Below, in pieces: positions 45,310 to 54,597 of a stretch of 57,131 bases of DNA. A program made the translations under genes and the position numbers. Numbering within the stretch: the first letter of the stretch is position 1; each line of letters starts with the position of its first letter. This DNA is from an uncultured Bacteroides sp. (GTDB taxonomy: Bacteria; Bacteroidota; Bacteroidia; Bacteroidales; Bacteroidaceae): positions 1 to 57,131 of the forward strand of contig USPQ01000010.1 in the NCBI GenBank assembly GCA_900556625.1, given 5' to 3'. The notes beneath the pieces were generated by a model. The model saw nothing but the letters and a program-made list of their open reading frames with translations. It did not search any database and was not told where the DNA came from.

Positions 45310-46266
45310 TTATCCTTTCACTTTACAATTTCTGATGTAAGATAAATTTCCTTTATTCACTTCTGTTCTTTCTTCCAGTCCGAAGCCTTTCAAATAAGTC
45401 TGTGTGGTTTTTATGGATTTATGTCCCAACGCCTCGCTAATCATTTCAATGGACACTCCCCGATACTTGGCAATAGTAGCCCACGAATGGCGTAGCGTGT
45501 AAGAAGTGACCGGAGATTTCAAATGTAACGCCTTCGCCAGCTCTTTCAGATTTTTGTTAAATTGACGAAGGGCAGACTGATATTCCCGGTAAGCCTTTTC
45601 ATCCTTCCGTGACTTATCACCACAAAGAATATCAAGCAAATAATCCGGACAACCGGGTTGGGACTTCCGAACGCTCCGAAGTCGGTCGATCTTCACCATA
45701 GCACTATCCAACACTTCTACACTCATCGGCGTTTTCGTCTTGATGCGATTATAGCGAAGCATATTATTTTCAAGAGCCGATTTTTCCAAATGTGCCAGAT
45801 CGGCAAACGACATTCCACAAAGTTGGAACAGCAGGGAAGCAATGTCCTGAATGCGGCGCAAACGTTCCGATCGGGGATCGTCAAACAAAAGCCTATGCAG
45901 TTCGGCAGCAGTCAAAGCCCTCTTCTGACAAACATCGATTCCCGTATAAGCCTCATGAAACAACCGCGGCACAAAAGGGGCATTACCCGCTTCCACCCCA
46001 CGATTGTAAATGCTACGAAGCATACGCATATACGTAGAAATCGTATTAAGCTTCAATCCATTCTCGTAAAGATACTGCCCGTAAAGCCGCAGGCTCTCAC
46101 GGGTGATTTGCCTGAACGACACATTACACGTACCACAAAACACACTGAAAGAAAAAAGAGCATTCTTATAGACATGCGCTGTAGAATATCTGCCTTCTTC
46201 ACGTAAACGATCGATGTAGAGCTCGCCACACCGACTAAAACCTTTTTTGTTCGTCATTTGCACCAT
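45310..46266 (-). CDS. Tyrosine site-specific recombinase of the promoter switch
   Basis: 318 residues: SAM-like N-terminal DNA-binding domain (about 10-110) and a catalytic domain with K in RIKTKTPMS, LRHSW (R259, H260), GHKS and the nucleophile Y291 in TTQTYL. At the usual first catalytic Arg the sequence is CGMSFADL with Ser153, as in some Bacteroidetes recombinases such as IntDOT. It lies 36 bp from the right inverted repeat and is the obvious invertase. The start may be Met1 or Met4. Confidence 0.92.
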   Translation of the reverse strand: MVQMTNKKGFSRCGELYIDRLREEGRYSTAHVYKNALFSFSVFCGTCNVSFRQITRESLRLYGQYLYENGLKLNTISTYMRMLRSIYNRGVEAGNAPFVPRLFHEAYTGIDVCQKRALTAAELHRLLFDDPRSERLRRIQDIASLLFQLCGMSFADLAHLEKSALENNMLRYNRIKTKTPMSVEVLDSAMVKIDRLRSVRKSQPGCPDYLLDILCGDKSRKDEKAYREYQSALRQFNKNLKELAKALHLKSPVTSYTLRHSWATIAKYRGVSIEMISEALGHKSIKTTQTYLKGFGLEERTEVNKGNLSYIRNCKVKG

Positions 46267-46405
46267 TAGTTATTTGATTATTATACCATTATTGGCAAGC
46301 AACAAAAGAACGAATCTTTTCGAAGATAGATCGCACTCTACAGAGAAAAAAGATATAATGTATTTTAATACATTCTTTATTTATTATATATATTAGTTGC
46401 CGGAT

Positions 46406-46494
46406 GGGGTGCCGGAACGCATTTCGGGTATCTTCCGTATCCCCCATCAATAGGGCATTTCAGGAGGTATGAAGGGGTGCCGCGTGGGGTGCCG
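46406..46494 (+). repeat. Three direct copies of GGGGTGCCG
   Basis: Exact copies at 46406-46414, 46474-46482 and 46486-46494, the last two 12 bp apart. The surroundings are GC-rich relative to the flanking AT-rich DNA. Confidence 0.7.
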
Positions 46495-46519
46495 CTCAAA
46501 AGTGCGGTCGATTCAATAT

Positions 46520-46623
46520 AAACGACCGTATATTTTGTACCAAACGACCGCCCGTTTACACTCGTCAGACCGTTCGATCGGTTCAAAACGAGCGGTCGTA
46601 TTAATCAAAAGATACGGTCGTTT
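46520..46623. repeat. Large interrupted palindrome with CGACCG/CGGTCG motifs
   Basis: Perfect 12-bp outer arms (AAACGACCGTAT at 46520-46531 and its complement at 46612-46623) and inner arms (ACGACCGCCCGT at 46544-46555, 46588-46599, 11 of 12) share the same centre, 46571.5. Most positions between them also pair. It lies about 85 bp upstream of the candidate pyrB -7 box. Confidence 0.8.
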
Positions 46624-46708
46624 CATCCAACAGGAACGGCTGAAACAAAAATCATCCGGCTGAACCTAAAAAAAACGAAATAATTCTGTGCTTCTCACAA
46701 ATTCTTCG

Positions 46709-46716
46709 TACCTTTA
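46709..46716 (+). promoter_or_regulatory. Candidate -7 element of the pyr operon
   Basis: TACCTTTA, one base from TAnnTTTG, 42 bp before the pyrB start. The -33 region is weak. Confidence 0.4.
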
Positions 46717-46758
46717 CACTCCGGTAAAACAAGTTCTATCCACATAAAAGATAACAAA

Positions 46759-47700
46759 ATGGAAAACAGAAGTTTAGTAACCATTGCCGAACATTCTAAA
46801 GAAAAAATCCTCTATATGCTCGAAATGGCGAAGCAGTTTGAAATGAATCCCAACCGCCGGTTATTGCAAGGAAAGGTAGTAGCAACCTTGTTCTTCGAAC
46901 CTTCCACACGTACCCGCCTGAGTTTTGAAACAGCCGCCAACCGTCTCGGTGCACGTGTTATCGGATTTTCCGACCCGAAAGCGACCAGTTCTTCCAAAGG
47001 GGAGACACTAAAAGACACGATTATGATGGTGAGCAATTATGCGGACATTATCGTCATGCGCCACTATCTCGAAGGAGCCGCACGGTATGCCAGCGAGGTA
47101 GCTCCGGTGCCTATCGTCAATGCAGGAGACGGAGCCAACCAACATCCGTCACAAACCATGCTCGACCTCTATTCCATCTACAAAACACAGGGAACACTGG
47201 AAAACTTGAATATTTATCTGGTAGGAGATTTGAAGTACGGACGTACCGTGCACTCGCTGCTGATGGCCATGCGCCACTTCAACCCTACTTTCCATTTTAT
47301 CGCTCCCGAAGAGTTGAAAATGCCGGAAGAGTACAAGCTCTATTGCAAGACCCACCAGATAAAGTATGTTGAGCACACGGATTTCACCGAAGAGATTATC
47401 GCTGATGCGGACATTCTGTACATGACCCGCGTGCAACGGGAGCGTTTCACCGATCTGATGGAATACGAACGTGTAAAGAACGTATATATCCTGCGCAACA
47501 AAATGCTGGAGAACACCCGTCCCAATCTGCGTATCCTGCATCCGCTGCCTCGTGTCAACGAGATTGCGTATGATGTGGATGACAACCCGAAAGCATACTA
47601 TTTCCAACAGGCGCAAAATGGTCTGTATGCCCGCGAAGCAATTCTTTGCGATGTGTTAGGTATCACATTAGATGATGTTAAAAACGATATTTTATTATGA
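46759..47700 (+). CDS. pyrB: Aspartate carbamoyltransferase catalytic chain
   Basis: 313 residues, full length. It condenses carbamoyl phosphate with aspartate, the committed step of pyrimidine synthesis. The carbamoyl-phosphate loop FFEPSTRTRLSFE (about 48-60) and the later HPLPRVNEI motif are intact. Overlaps pyrI by 4 bp, so the two chains are made together, as in the dodecameric enzyme of E. coli. Confidence 0.97.
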   Translation: MENRSLVTIAEHSKEKILYMLEMAKQFEMNPNRRLLQGKVVATLFFEPSTRTRLSFETAANRLGARVIGFSDPKATSSSKGETLKDTIMMVSNYADIIVMRHYLEGAARYASEVAPVPIVNAGDGANQHPSQTMLDLYSIYKTQGTLENLNIYLVGDLKYGRTVHSLLMAMRHFNPTFHFIAPEELKMPEEYKLYCKTHQIKYVEHTDFTEEIIADADILYMTRVQRERFTDLMEYERVKNVYILRNKMLENTRPNLRILHPLPRVNEIAYDVDDNPKAYYFQQAQNGLYAREAILCDVLGITLDDVKNDILL

Positions 47701-48158
47701 GCGAAAATAAACAAGCATTGCAAGTAGCTGCCCTGAAAAACGGGACAGTGATTGACCATATCCCTTCCGAAAAGCTCTTTACCGTAGTACAACTGCTCGG
47801 AGTGGAGCAAATGACCAGCAATATCACGATCGGATTCAACCTCGACAGTAAGAAGCTGGGTAAAAAAGGTATCATTAAGATTGCAGACAAGTTTTTCTGC
47901 GACGAGGAAATAAACCGTATATCGGTGGTGGCTCCGCACGTCAAGCTGAATATTATCCGCGATTATGAGGTGGTGGAAAAGAGGGAAGTGAAAATGCCGG
48001 ATGAGCTTCATGGAATCGTAAAATGCGCCAATCCGAAATGTATCACGAACAATGAACCGATGGCTACGTTATTCCATGTGATAGACAAAGATAACTGTAT
48101 CGTAAAATGTCATTATTGCGAAAAAGAACAAAAGCGTGAAGAGATCAGTATCCTATGA
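47697..48158 (+). CDS. pyrI: Aspartate carbamoyltransferase regulatory chain
   Basis: 153 residues. The N-terminal allosteric domain (about 1-100) binds ATP/CTP in the family; the C-terminal zinc domain has four Cys in the order CANPKC and CHYC (about 109-143). Partner of PyrB. Its stop overlaps the next start by 4 bp. Confidence 0.97.
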   Translation: MSENKQALQVAALKNGTVIDHIPSEKLFTVVQLLGVEQMTSNITIGFNLDSKKLGKKGIIKIADKFFCDEEINRISVVAPHVKLNIIRDYEVVEKREVKMPDELHGIVKCANPKCITNNEPMATLFHVIDKDNCIVKCHYCEKEQKREEISIL

Positions 48159-48724
48159 AACAAGATTGGAAACCTGGAACGATGATTTATCCGCTACCGG
48201 CTGTATTGGTCAGTTGCGGAAAAGAAGAAAGTGAATATAATATTATCACAGTGGCATGGACGGGCACGATTTGCACCAACCCGCCCATGTGCTATATATC
48301 CGTACGTCCGGAACGATACTCCCATGAGATTATTAAAAAGAACATGGAGTTCGTTATCAATCTGACAACAAAAGACATGGCTTTCGCCACAGACTGGTGC
48401 GGAGTACGTTCGGGGCGCAATTATCACAAATTCGAAGAAATGAAGCTGACTCCGGGACATTGCACTGTGGTCAGCGCTCCCTTGATTGAAGAGTCACCTC
48501 TCTGCATTGAATGCCGTGTGAAAGAAATCGTCTCTCTAGGCTCGCATGATATGTTTATTGCAGACGTGGTGAACGTTCGGGCAGACGAGCGGAATCTGAA
48601 TCCGGAAACCGGTAAACTTGAGTTGGCGGAAACCAACCCATTGGTATATGTACACGGCGGATATTATGAGCTTGGTGAGAAAATCGGAAAGTTTGGTTGG
48701 AGTGTAGAGAAAAAGAAAAACTGA
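48155..48724 (+). CDS. Flavin reductase family protein
   Basis: 189 residues, FMN-binding split-barrel fold: PLPAVLVSCG, TVAWTGTICTNPPMCYISVRP and the RSGRNYHKF segment. Family members bind FMN and reduce it or act as small oxidoreductases. It is translationally coupled to pyrI, an unexpected partner; a direct role in pyrimidine synthesis is not known. Confidence 0.88.
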   Translation: MKQDWKPGTMIYPLPAVLVSCGKEESEYNIITVAWTGTICTNPPMCYISVRPERYSHEIIKKNMEFVINLTTKDMAFATDWCGVRSGRNYHKFEEMKLTPGHCTVVSAPLIEESPLCIECRVKEIVSLGSHDMFIADVVNVRADERNLNPETGKLELAETNPLVYVHGGYYELGEKIGKFGWSVEKKKN

Positions 48725-48741
48725 CCCCAGATAATACGACC

Positions 48742-49479
48742 ATGAATATGCTGCGTACAATTTTCCTTTTAGGTTTGCTGACCGTAGGCTGTATGGCTTT
48801 CGGTCAGAACTACAACGCAGAGAAGGTGGACCGTCCCAATACCAAGAAAATAAACTTTGGTATTAAGGCCGGATTCAACTCTTCCATGTTCCTGGTGTCC
48901 AAACTAAAAATCAAGGATGTGACTATCGATGAGGTGCAGAATAATTATAAAATCGGTTATTTCGGCGCCCTCTTCATGCGCATCAACATGAAGAAACATT
49001 TCATCCAGCCGGAAGTATCCTATAATGTGGCCAAATGTGAGATCAGCTTCGATAAGCTGGGCTCACAGCACCCTGCTATCGAACCGGATTATGCATCCGT
49101 ACAATCTGTATTGCACAGTATCGACTTCCCTATTCTATACGGTTATAATGTTGTGAAAAAAGGACCTTACGGGATGTCTATTTTCGTAGGACCCAAACTC
49201 CGTTATTTATGGGGGAAACATAATGAAATCACTTTCCGCAACTTCGACCAGAAAGGGATTCACGAAGAACTTTATCCGTTCAATGCCAGTGTGGTGATCG
49301 GTGTAGGGGTCAATATTTCGCGCATCTTCTTTGATTTCCGTTATGAGCAAGGAGTGGGAAACATATCCAAGTCGATTGTTTATGACAATATCAATTCCGA
49401 CGGCAGCACGGGCGTGAGCAACATTACTTTCCGTCGTCGCGACAGCGCGTTAAGTTTTTCGCTTGGCTTCATCCTTTAA
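48742..49479 (+). CDS. PorT-family outer membrane beta-barrel protein
   Basis: 245 residues from the chosen start MNMLRTIFLLGLLTVG; the frame extends back to 48697 inside the reductase gene. Signal peptide ends near AFGQ. The rest alternates hydrophobic and polar residues, with FGIKAGFNSS at the start and a final LSFSLGFIL ending in a non-aromatic residue. Fits the small outer-membrane barrel family of Bacteroidetes (PF13568). Function unknown. It starts 17 bp after the reductase. Confidence 0.82.
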   Translation: MNMLRTIFLLGLLTVGCMAFGQNYNAEKVDRPNTKKINFGIKAGFNSSMFLVSKLKIKDVTIDEVQNNYKIGYFGALFMRINMKKHFIQPEVSYNVAKCEISFDKLGSQHPAIEPDYASVQSVLHSIDFPILYGYNVVKKGPYGMSIFVGPKLRYLWGKHNEITFRNFDQKGIHEELYPFNASVVIGVGVNISRIFFDFRYEQGVGNISKSIVYDNINSDGSTGVSNITFRRRDSALSFSLGFIL

Positions 49480-49553
49480 GAATAAAATATCATTAAATCC
49501 CACTTTTTACTAACATTTTTCTTGTACTTCCTTCATTCTTTATTTATTTTCAT

Positions 49554-49561
49554 TAACTTTG
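49554..49561 (+). promoter_or_regulatory. Candidate -7 element of glyA
   Basis: TAACTTTG matches TAnnTTTG, 54 bp before the glyA start; the -33 box is weak. Confidence 0.5.
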
Positions 49562-49615
49562 TGCGCTTAAAAATAGGTATCTCGAATTAAAAATTTAATC
49601 TTACTTTATAAAAGA

Positions 49616-50896
49616 ATGAAAAGAGACGACTTAATTTTCGATATTATCGAAAAAGAGCATCAACGTCAGCTAAAAGGTATTGAGCTGATTGCATCAGAAA
49701 ACTTCGTGAGCGACCAGGTAATGCAGGCAATGGGTTCTTGCCTGACCAACAAATACGCAGAAGGTTATCCGGGCAAACGCTATTACGGAGGCTGTGAAGT
49801 AGTAGACCAGAGCGAGCAAATCGCTATCGACCGCTTGAAAGAGATTTTCGGTGCTGAATGGGCAAACGTACAGCCGCACTCCGGAGCACAGGCCAATGCA
49901 GCAGTTTTCCTGGCTGTACTGAATCCGGGCGACAAATTCATGGGACTGAACTTAGCTCACGGCGGACATCTCTCTCATGGTTCATTGGTGAATACTTCCG
50001 GTATCATCTATACTCCTTGCGAATACAATCTGAATAAAGAAACAGGACGGGTGGACTACGACCAGATGGAAGAAGTCGCTTTACGTGAGAAACCGAAAAT
50101 GATTATCGGTGGCGGTTCAGCTTACTCTCGCGAATGGGACTACAAGCGTATGCGCGAAATCGCTGACAAAGTAGGCGCTATCCTGATGATCGATATGGCA
50201 CACCCTGCCGGTCTGATTGCTGCCGGAATACTTGAAAATCCGGTTAAATATGCACACATTGTCACTTCGACTACACATAAGACACTTCGCGGACCTCGCG
50301 GCGGTGTTATCATGATGGGTAAAGATTTCCCTAACCCATGGGGTAAGAAAACTCCGAAGGGAGAAATCAAGATGATGTCTCAATTGCTGGATTCTGCCGT
50401 TTTCCCGGGTATTCAGGGCGGACCATTGGAACACGTCATTGCTGCCAAAGCGGTAGCTTTCGGTGAAATCCTGCAACCTGAGTTCAAGGAATATGCAAAA
50501 CAGGTACAGAAGAACGCTGCCGTACTTGCACAGGCTTTGATCGATCGTGGCTTTACAATTGTTTCCGGCGGTACGGACAATCACTCCATGCTGGTAGACC
50601 TGCGCAGCAAATATCCTGATTTGACAGGTAAAGTAGCGGAAAAGGCATTGGTTTCTGCCGACATTACCGTTAACAAGAACATGGTTCCGTTCGACAGCCG
50701 TTCCGCATTCCAGACTTCCGGTATCCGTTTGGGTACTCCTGCTATCACGACTCGTGGTGCTAAAGAAGACTTAATGCTTGAAATTGCTGAAATGATCGAG
50801 ACTGTTTTGTCTAACGTAGAAAATGAAGAGGTGATCGCACAAGTCCGCGCACGTGTGAACGAAACGATGAAGAAATATCCTCTTTTCGCATACTAA
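49616..50896 (+). CDS. glyA: Serine hydroxymethyltransferase
   Basis: 426 residues. PLP enzyme interconverting serine and glycine with transfer of a one-carbon unit to tetrahydrofolate. The PLP lysine is K222 in STTHKTLRGPRGG. Other conserved stretches are IASENFVS and YAEGYPGKRYYGG. Monocistronic, with its own promoter and a strong terminator; convergent with fhs, another folate one-carbon gene. Confidence 0.98.
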   Translation: MKRDDLIFDIIEKEHQRQLKGIELIASENFVSDQVMQAMGSCLTNKYAEGYPGKRYYGGCEVVDQSEQIAIDRLKEIFGAEWANVQPHSGAQANAAVFLAVLNPGDKFMGLNLAHGGHLSHGSLVNTSGIIYTPCEYNLNKETGRVDYDQMEEVALREKPKMIIGGGSAYSREWDYKRMREIADKVGAILMIDMAHPAGLIAAGILENPVKYAHIVTSTTHKTLRGPRGGVIMMGKDFPNPWGKKTPKGEIKMMSQLLDSAVFPGIQGGPLEHVIAAKAVAFGEILQPEFKEYAKQVQKNAAVLAQALIDRGFTIVSGGTDNHSMLVDLRSKYPDLTGKVAEKALVSADITVNKNMVPFDSRSAFQTSGIRLGTPAITTRGAKEDLMLEIAEMIETVLSNVENEEVIAQVRARVNETMKKYPLFAY

Positions 50897-50923
50897 ATCA
50901 GAACTTTTCATAATATAATATTC

Positions 50924-50960
50924 AGAGTTTGTCCTTTATGAAAGGGCAAACTCTTTTTTT
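50924..50960 (+). terminator. Terminator of glyA
   Basis: A 14-bp stem AGAGTTTGTCCTTT/AAAGGGCAAACTCT with a three-base loop and one wobble pair, followed by a run of eight T. The A-side is weak, so it serves glyA more than the convergent fhs. Confidence 0.92.
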
Positions 50961-51057
50961 ATTTATTGACGTTCTTCTCCGAACCATCCACACCCAAATT
51001 CGTTTTTCTTTTCTCCCCCTCTATATACAATCATCCCCGTCTTTCCGTACTTTCACA

Positions 51058-52725
51058 CTAACTAAGTCCTTCTATTTCTCCATCGACAATATCAATATGC
51101 AATGCCTGCGGTTCTTTGGGCAGTCCCGGCATACGAAGGATTTCTCCGGCAATGGCTACAATCATTTCAGCTCCGTTATTGATAACTATATCTTTGATGT
51201 GGAACTCGAAATTATTTACCGCACCGTATATTTTCGGATCGGCGGAGAACGAATACTGAGTCTTTGCAATACAAACCGGATAATGAGTGATTCCCATCTT
51301 CTCAATCAGTTTGATACGGTTGCGTGCGATACTGCTGTACGTGATCACACTGGCCCCATAAATATGGGTAGCCACTTTTTCGATCTTCTGCTGTATACTG
51401 TCTTCCTCCTTATACGTAAAAGTCAATGGCTCGGAAGGATTGTTTTCAATCATATCCACCACCAGACGCGCCATATCCACTGCTCCCTCTCCTCCTTCAC
51501 TGAACGCATTGTTGATGGCAAAGCCCACTCCTAACTGTTCACAGTGCTCACGCAGCAGTTCCATCTCTTCTTCCGTGTCGGATGCGAACTTATTGAAAGC
51601 TACGACAACCGTCTGACCGAACGAGCGAAGATTACGTACATGTTTATCCAAATTGCGCAAGCCTTCTTTCAGCCCATCCATATTCGGTTCCTTGATACGG
51701 TCAAGACTGACACCTCCGTGCATCTTCAATCCCTGCGCCGTAGCGACAATAACAGTGAGACGCGGCTGGAGTCCGCTCTTGCGACACTTGATATTGTAGA
51801 ACTTCTCCGCACCAAGATCGGCACCGAATCCTGCTTCCGTAATCACATAGTCACCGAAAGTCATCGCTAATTTGGTGGCCAGAATGGAGTTGCAACCATG
51901 AGCGATATTCGCAAACGGACCGCCATGCACAAAAGCGGCAGTTCCTTCGGTTGTCTGCACCAGGTTAGGATGGATGGCATCTTTCAGTAATACGGTAATA
52001 GCACCCGCCACTCCCAAATCTTTGACTGTAAAAGGCTGGTCATCATAAGTGAACCCGAGCAGGATATTTTCGATACGGCGACGCAAATCATTCACATCTT
52101 GAGCAAGACACAGAATAGCCATAATCTCCGAAGCCGGTGTAATATCAAACCCGGACTCTTGGGTGATACCGTTTGACTTCGGACCGAGCCCCACGACAAT
52201 GCTGCGCAACGAACGGTCGTTCACGTCCAACACCCGACGCCAGAGTATTTCTTTGAGCCCGAAACCTTTTGCCTGATTCTGATAGAGGTAGTTATCCAAC
52301 AAAGCAGAAATCATGTTATGAGCCGAAGTGATGGCATGAAAGTCTCCGGTAAAATGAAGATTGATCTTATCCATCGGGAGCACTTGGGCATATCCTCCTC
52401 CGGCAGCTCCCCCTTTCATTCCGAAGCACGGACCGAGAGACGGCTCACGCAGGGCGACAATCGCCTTCTTCCCTATTTTATTAAGTCCCAATGCAAGACC
52501 GATAGACACGGTAGTTTTGCCGATACCCGCTTTTGTAGCTGTAATGGCAGTGACCAGTATAAGATTGCTTTTCTTTACCTTCTCTTCATCAATCAACTGT
52601 TCGGGTATCTTTGCAATGTAGCGACCGTAATTTTCCACTTCATCACGAGGGATTCCGATACTTTCGGCAACCTGCTTCACTTTCTTCAGCTCAATGCTGC
52701 GAGCTATTTCTATGTCTGATTTCAT
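51058..52725 (-). CDS. fhs: Formate-tetrahydrofolate ligase
   Basis: 555 residues from the chosen start MKSDIEIARSIELKK; the longer frame to 52767 would start at or upstream of the promoter. ATP-dependent formation of 10-formyl-THF. The P-loop is TKAGIGKTT (64-72); EPSLGPCFGMKGGAAGGGYAQ and ITSAHNMISALLDN are family hallmarks. Convergent with glyA across about 160 bp. Confidence 0.97.
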   Translation of the reverse strand: MKSDIEIARSIELKKVKQVAESIGIPRDEVENYGRYIAKIPEQLIDEEKVKKSNLILVTAITATKAGIGKTTVSIGLALGLNKIGKKAIVALREPSLGPCFGMKGGAAGGGYAQVLPMDKINLHFTGDFHAITSAHNMISALLDNYLYQNQAKGFGLKEILWRRVLDVNDRSLRSIVVGLGPKSNGITQESGFDITPASEIMAILCLAQDVNDLRRRIENILLGFTYDDQPFTVKDLGVAGAITVLLKDAIHPNLVQTTEGTAAFVHGGPFANIAHGCNSILATKLAMTFGDYVITEAGFGADLGAEKFYNIKCRKSGLQPRLTVIVATAQGLKMHGGVSLDRIKEPNMDGLKEGLRNLDKHVRNLRSFGQTVVVAFNKFASDTEEEMELLREHCEQLGVGFAINNAFSEGGEGAVDMARLVVDMIENNPSEPLTFTYKEEDSIQQKIEKVATHIYGASVITYSSIARNRIKLIEKMGITHYPVCIAKTQYSFSADPKIYGAVNNFEFHIKDIVINNGAEMIVAIAGEILRMPGLPKEPQALHIDIVDGEIEGLS

Positions 52726-52755
52726 ACAGAATATGATTAGTTTTAGTTGAAAATG

Positions 52756-52786
52756 CAAAAGTAACAAATCTATGTAAAGCTACAAA
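52756..52786 (-). promoter_or_regulatory. Promoter of fhs
   Basis: On the minus strand TTTG (52786-52783), 19 bp, then TACTTTTG (52763-52756), a full match to the Bacteroides consensus. A second -7-like TAGATTTG overlaps the spacer. Start near 52749, supporting the 52725 translation start. Confidence 0.75.
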
Positions 52787-52841
52787 ACTCTTTCCGCATA
52801 ATAACTGTTGTATGTAACATAACCTAAACAACAACTTAATT

Positions 52842-54536
52842 ATGGAATGGATTATTAATCAACTAAGGGTACACCCTGAGCTTGCTATCTTTCTCACGCT
52901 TTTCGCGGGATTCTGGTTGGGCAGGCTCAAAATAGGGAAGTTCTCTCTAGGTACAGTGACCAGTGTTCTGCTAGTCGGAGTATTGGTAGGACAACTGAAC
53001 ATCACCGTAGACGGTCCGATGAAGGCCGTATTTTTTCTGTTATTTTTATTCGCCGTTGGCTATAAGGTAGGGCCGCAGTTCTTTCGGGGATTGGAAAAAG
53101 ACGGTTTGCCACAGGTAGGATTCGCCGTATTGATGTGTATCGTCAGCCTGGTAGCCCCGTGGATACTTGCCAAAATCATGGGATATCACGTAGGAGAAGC
53201 CGCCGGATTACTGGCAGGATCACAAACTATCTCAGCCGTTATCGGTGTGGCAAGTGATACCATTAATCAGTTGGGTATCAGCGAGGCACAGAAAGCTACG
53301 TATATCAATGCCATTCCGGTAGCATACGCCGTGACTTATATCTTCGGTACGGCGGGATCGGCCTGGCTTCTGGCTTCTCTCGGTCCGAAAATATTAGGAG
53401 GGCTGGATAAGGTGAAAGCAGACTGCAAGGCATTGGAAGTGCAAATGGGAACATCGGAAGTAGACGAACCGGGATTCTCACCCGCACTCCGCCCGGTTGT
53501 GTTCCGTGCTTATAAAATTACCAACGAATGGTTTGGAAAAGGAAAAAAGGTAAGCGAGCTGGAAACGTATCTGGCGGAAAAAGATAAACGGCTGTTTGTA
53601 GAGCGGGTCCGCCAACGGGGAATTGTAAAAGAGGTCAGTCCGGATCTGATGCTCCGGCCGGAGGATGAAGTCGTTCTAAGCGGGCGACGTGAATTTGTGA
53701 TTGGTGAAGAAGATTGGATCGGTCCGGAAGTGATTGACGCCCAATTGCTCGATTTCCCGGCGGAGACTCTCCCGGTAATGGTTACTCACCGCACTTTCGC
53801 AGGAGAGAAAGTCGCAACGATCAGATCACAGAAGTTCATGCACGGTGTCAGCATACGTAGTATCAAGCGTGCAGGTATCAACGTGCCGGTGCTCGCTCAG
53901 ACCGTAGTCGATTCGGGAGATATCCTCGAACTTACGGGCATGAAGCACGAAGTGGAAGCCGCCGCCAAACAAATGGGTTATGTAGACCGGCCGACCAATC
54001 AGACCGACATGATTTTCGTAGGACTGGGAATCTTGGTCGGTGGCCTTATCGGGGCTCTTTCCATTCATCTGGGAGGTATCCCCATCAGTCTATCTACCAG
54101 TGGAGGCGCATTAATCGCAGGGCTTGTATTCGGCTGGCTGCGCAGTAAACACCCTACTTTCGGCGGTATCCCCGAACCTTCGCTATGGGTATTGAATAAC
54201 GTAGGACTGAATATGTTTATCGCAGTGGTGGGCATTGCCGCCGGTCCCAGCTTTGTAGCCGGATTCAAGGATGTAGGTTTCAGCCTGTTTATTGTCGGTG
54301 CACTGGCTACGGCTATTCCATTGGTCAGCGGATTACTGATGGCAAAATATCTGTTCAAGTTCCACCCTGCCCTATCCTTGGGTTGCACGGCGGGAGCACG
54401 AACGACAACCGCTGCACTGGGAGCCATTCAGGATGCAGTGGAAAGCGATACTCCGGCTTTGGGATATACCGTGACGTATGCCGTAGGCAATACGCTGCTG
54501 ATTATCTGGGGAGTGGTCATCGTACTGCTGATGTAA
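52842..54536 (+). CDS. aspT: Aspartate:alanine antiporter
   Basis: 564 residues with two membrane blocks of about five helices flanking a cytoplasmic region with TrkA-C-like domains (about 200-370). This is the layout of the AAE family. The duplicated signatures GSQTISAVIGVASD and GCTAGARTTTAALGAIQD are clear. It swaps external aspartate for internal alanine. It precedes aspartate 4-decarboxylase by 61 bp, so together they form a decarboxylation/antiport energy cycle. Confidence 0.95.
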   Translation: MEWIINQLRVHPELAIFLTLFAGFWLGRLKIGKFSLGTVTSVLLVGVLVGQLNITVDGPMKAVFFLLFLFAVGYKVGPQFFRGLEKDGLPQVGFAVLMCIVSLVAPWILAKIMGYHVGEAAGLLAGSQTISAVIGVASDTINQLGISEAQKATYINAIPVAYAVTYIFGTAGSAWLLASLGPKILGGLDKVKADCKALEVQMGTSEVDEPGFSPALRPVVFRAYKITNEWFGKGKKVSELETYLAEKDKRLFVERVRQRGIVKEVSPDLMLRPEDEVVLSGRREFVIGEEDWIGPEVIDAQLLDFPAETLPVMVTHRTFAGEKVATIRSQKFMHGVSIRSIKRAGINVPVLAQTVVDSGDILELTGMKHEVEAAAKQMGYVDRPTNQTDMIFVGLGILVGGLIGALSIHLGGIPISLSTSGGALIAGLVFGWLRSKHPTFGGIPEPSLWVLNNVGLNMFIAVVGIAAGPSFVAGFKDVGFSLFIVGALATAIPLVSGLLMAKYLFKFHPALSLGCTAGARTTTAALGAIQDAVESDTPALGYTVTYAVGNTLLIIWGVVIVLLM

Positions 54537-54597
54537 ACCGGCAGTACTTACTGTTTCAGACAAATTATTTACTATTCTAACAAATATAAATTTCATT

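Larger units (their letters stand above)
46267..46758. other. Intergenic stretch between recombinase and pyrB
   Basis: Nearly 500 bp with no credible gene on either strand; short frames of 64-69 codons overlap repeats and have no recognisable features. It holds a small AT palindrome (46357-46374), three GGGGTGCCG copies, a large interrupted palindrome and the probable pyrB promoter. Confidence 0.7.

Noticed and set aside
46357..46374. Palindrome AATGTATT/AATACATT near the recombinase
   Set aside because: Purely A/T stem with two-base loop; common by chance in such AT-rich DNA, not convincing as a terminator or operator.
46377..46663. Two small open frames (64 and 69 codons) in the gap before pyrB
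   Set aside because: They overlap each other on opposite strands and cover repeats; no signal peptide, family or start signal.
52726..52767. Longer start for fhs
   Set aside because: It overlaps the full-consensus promoter, and the family start fits the downstream Met.
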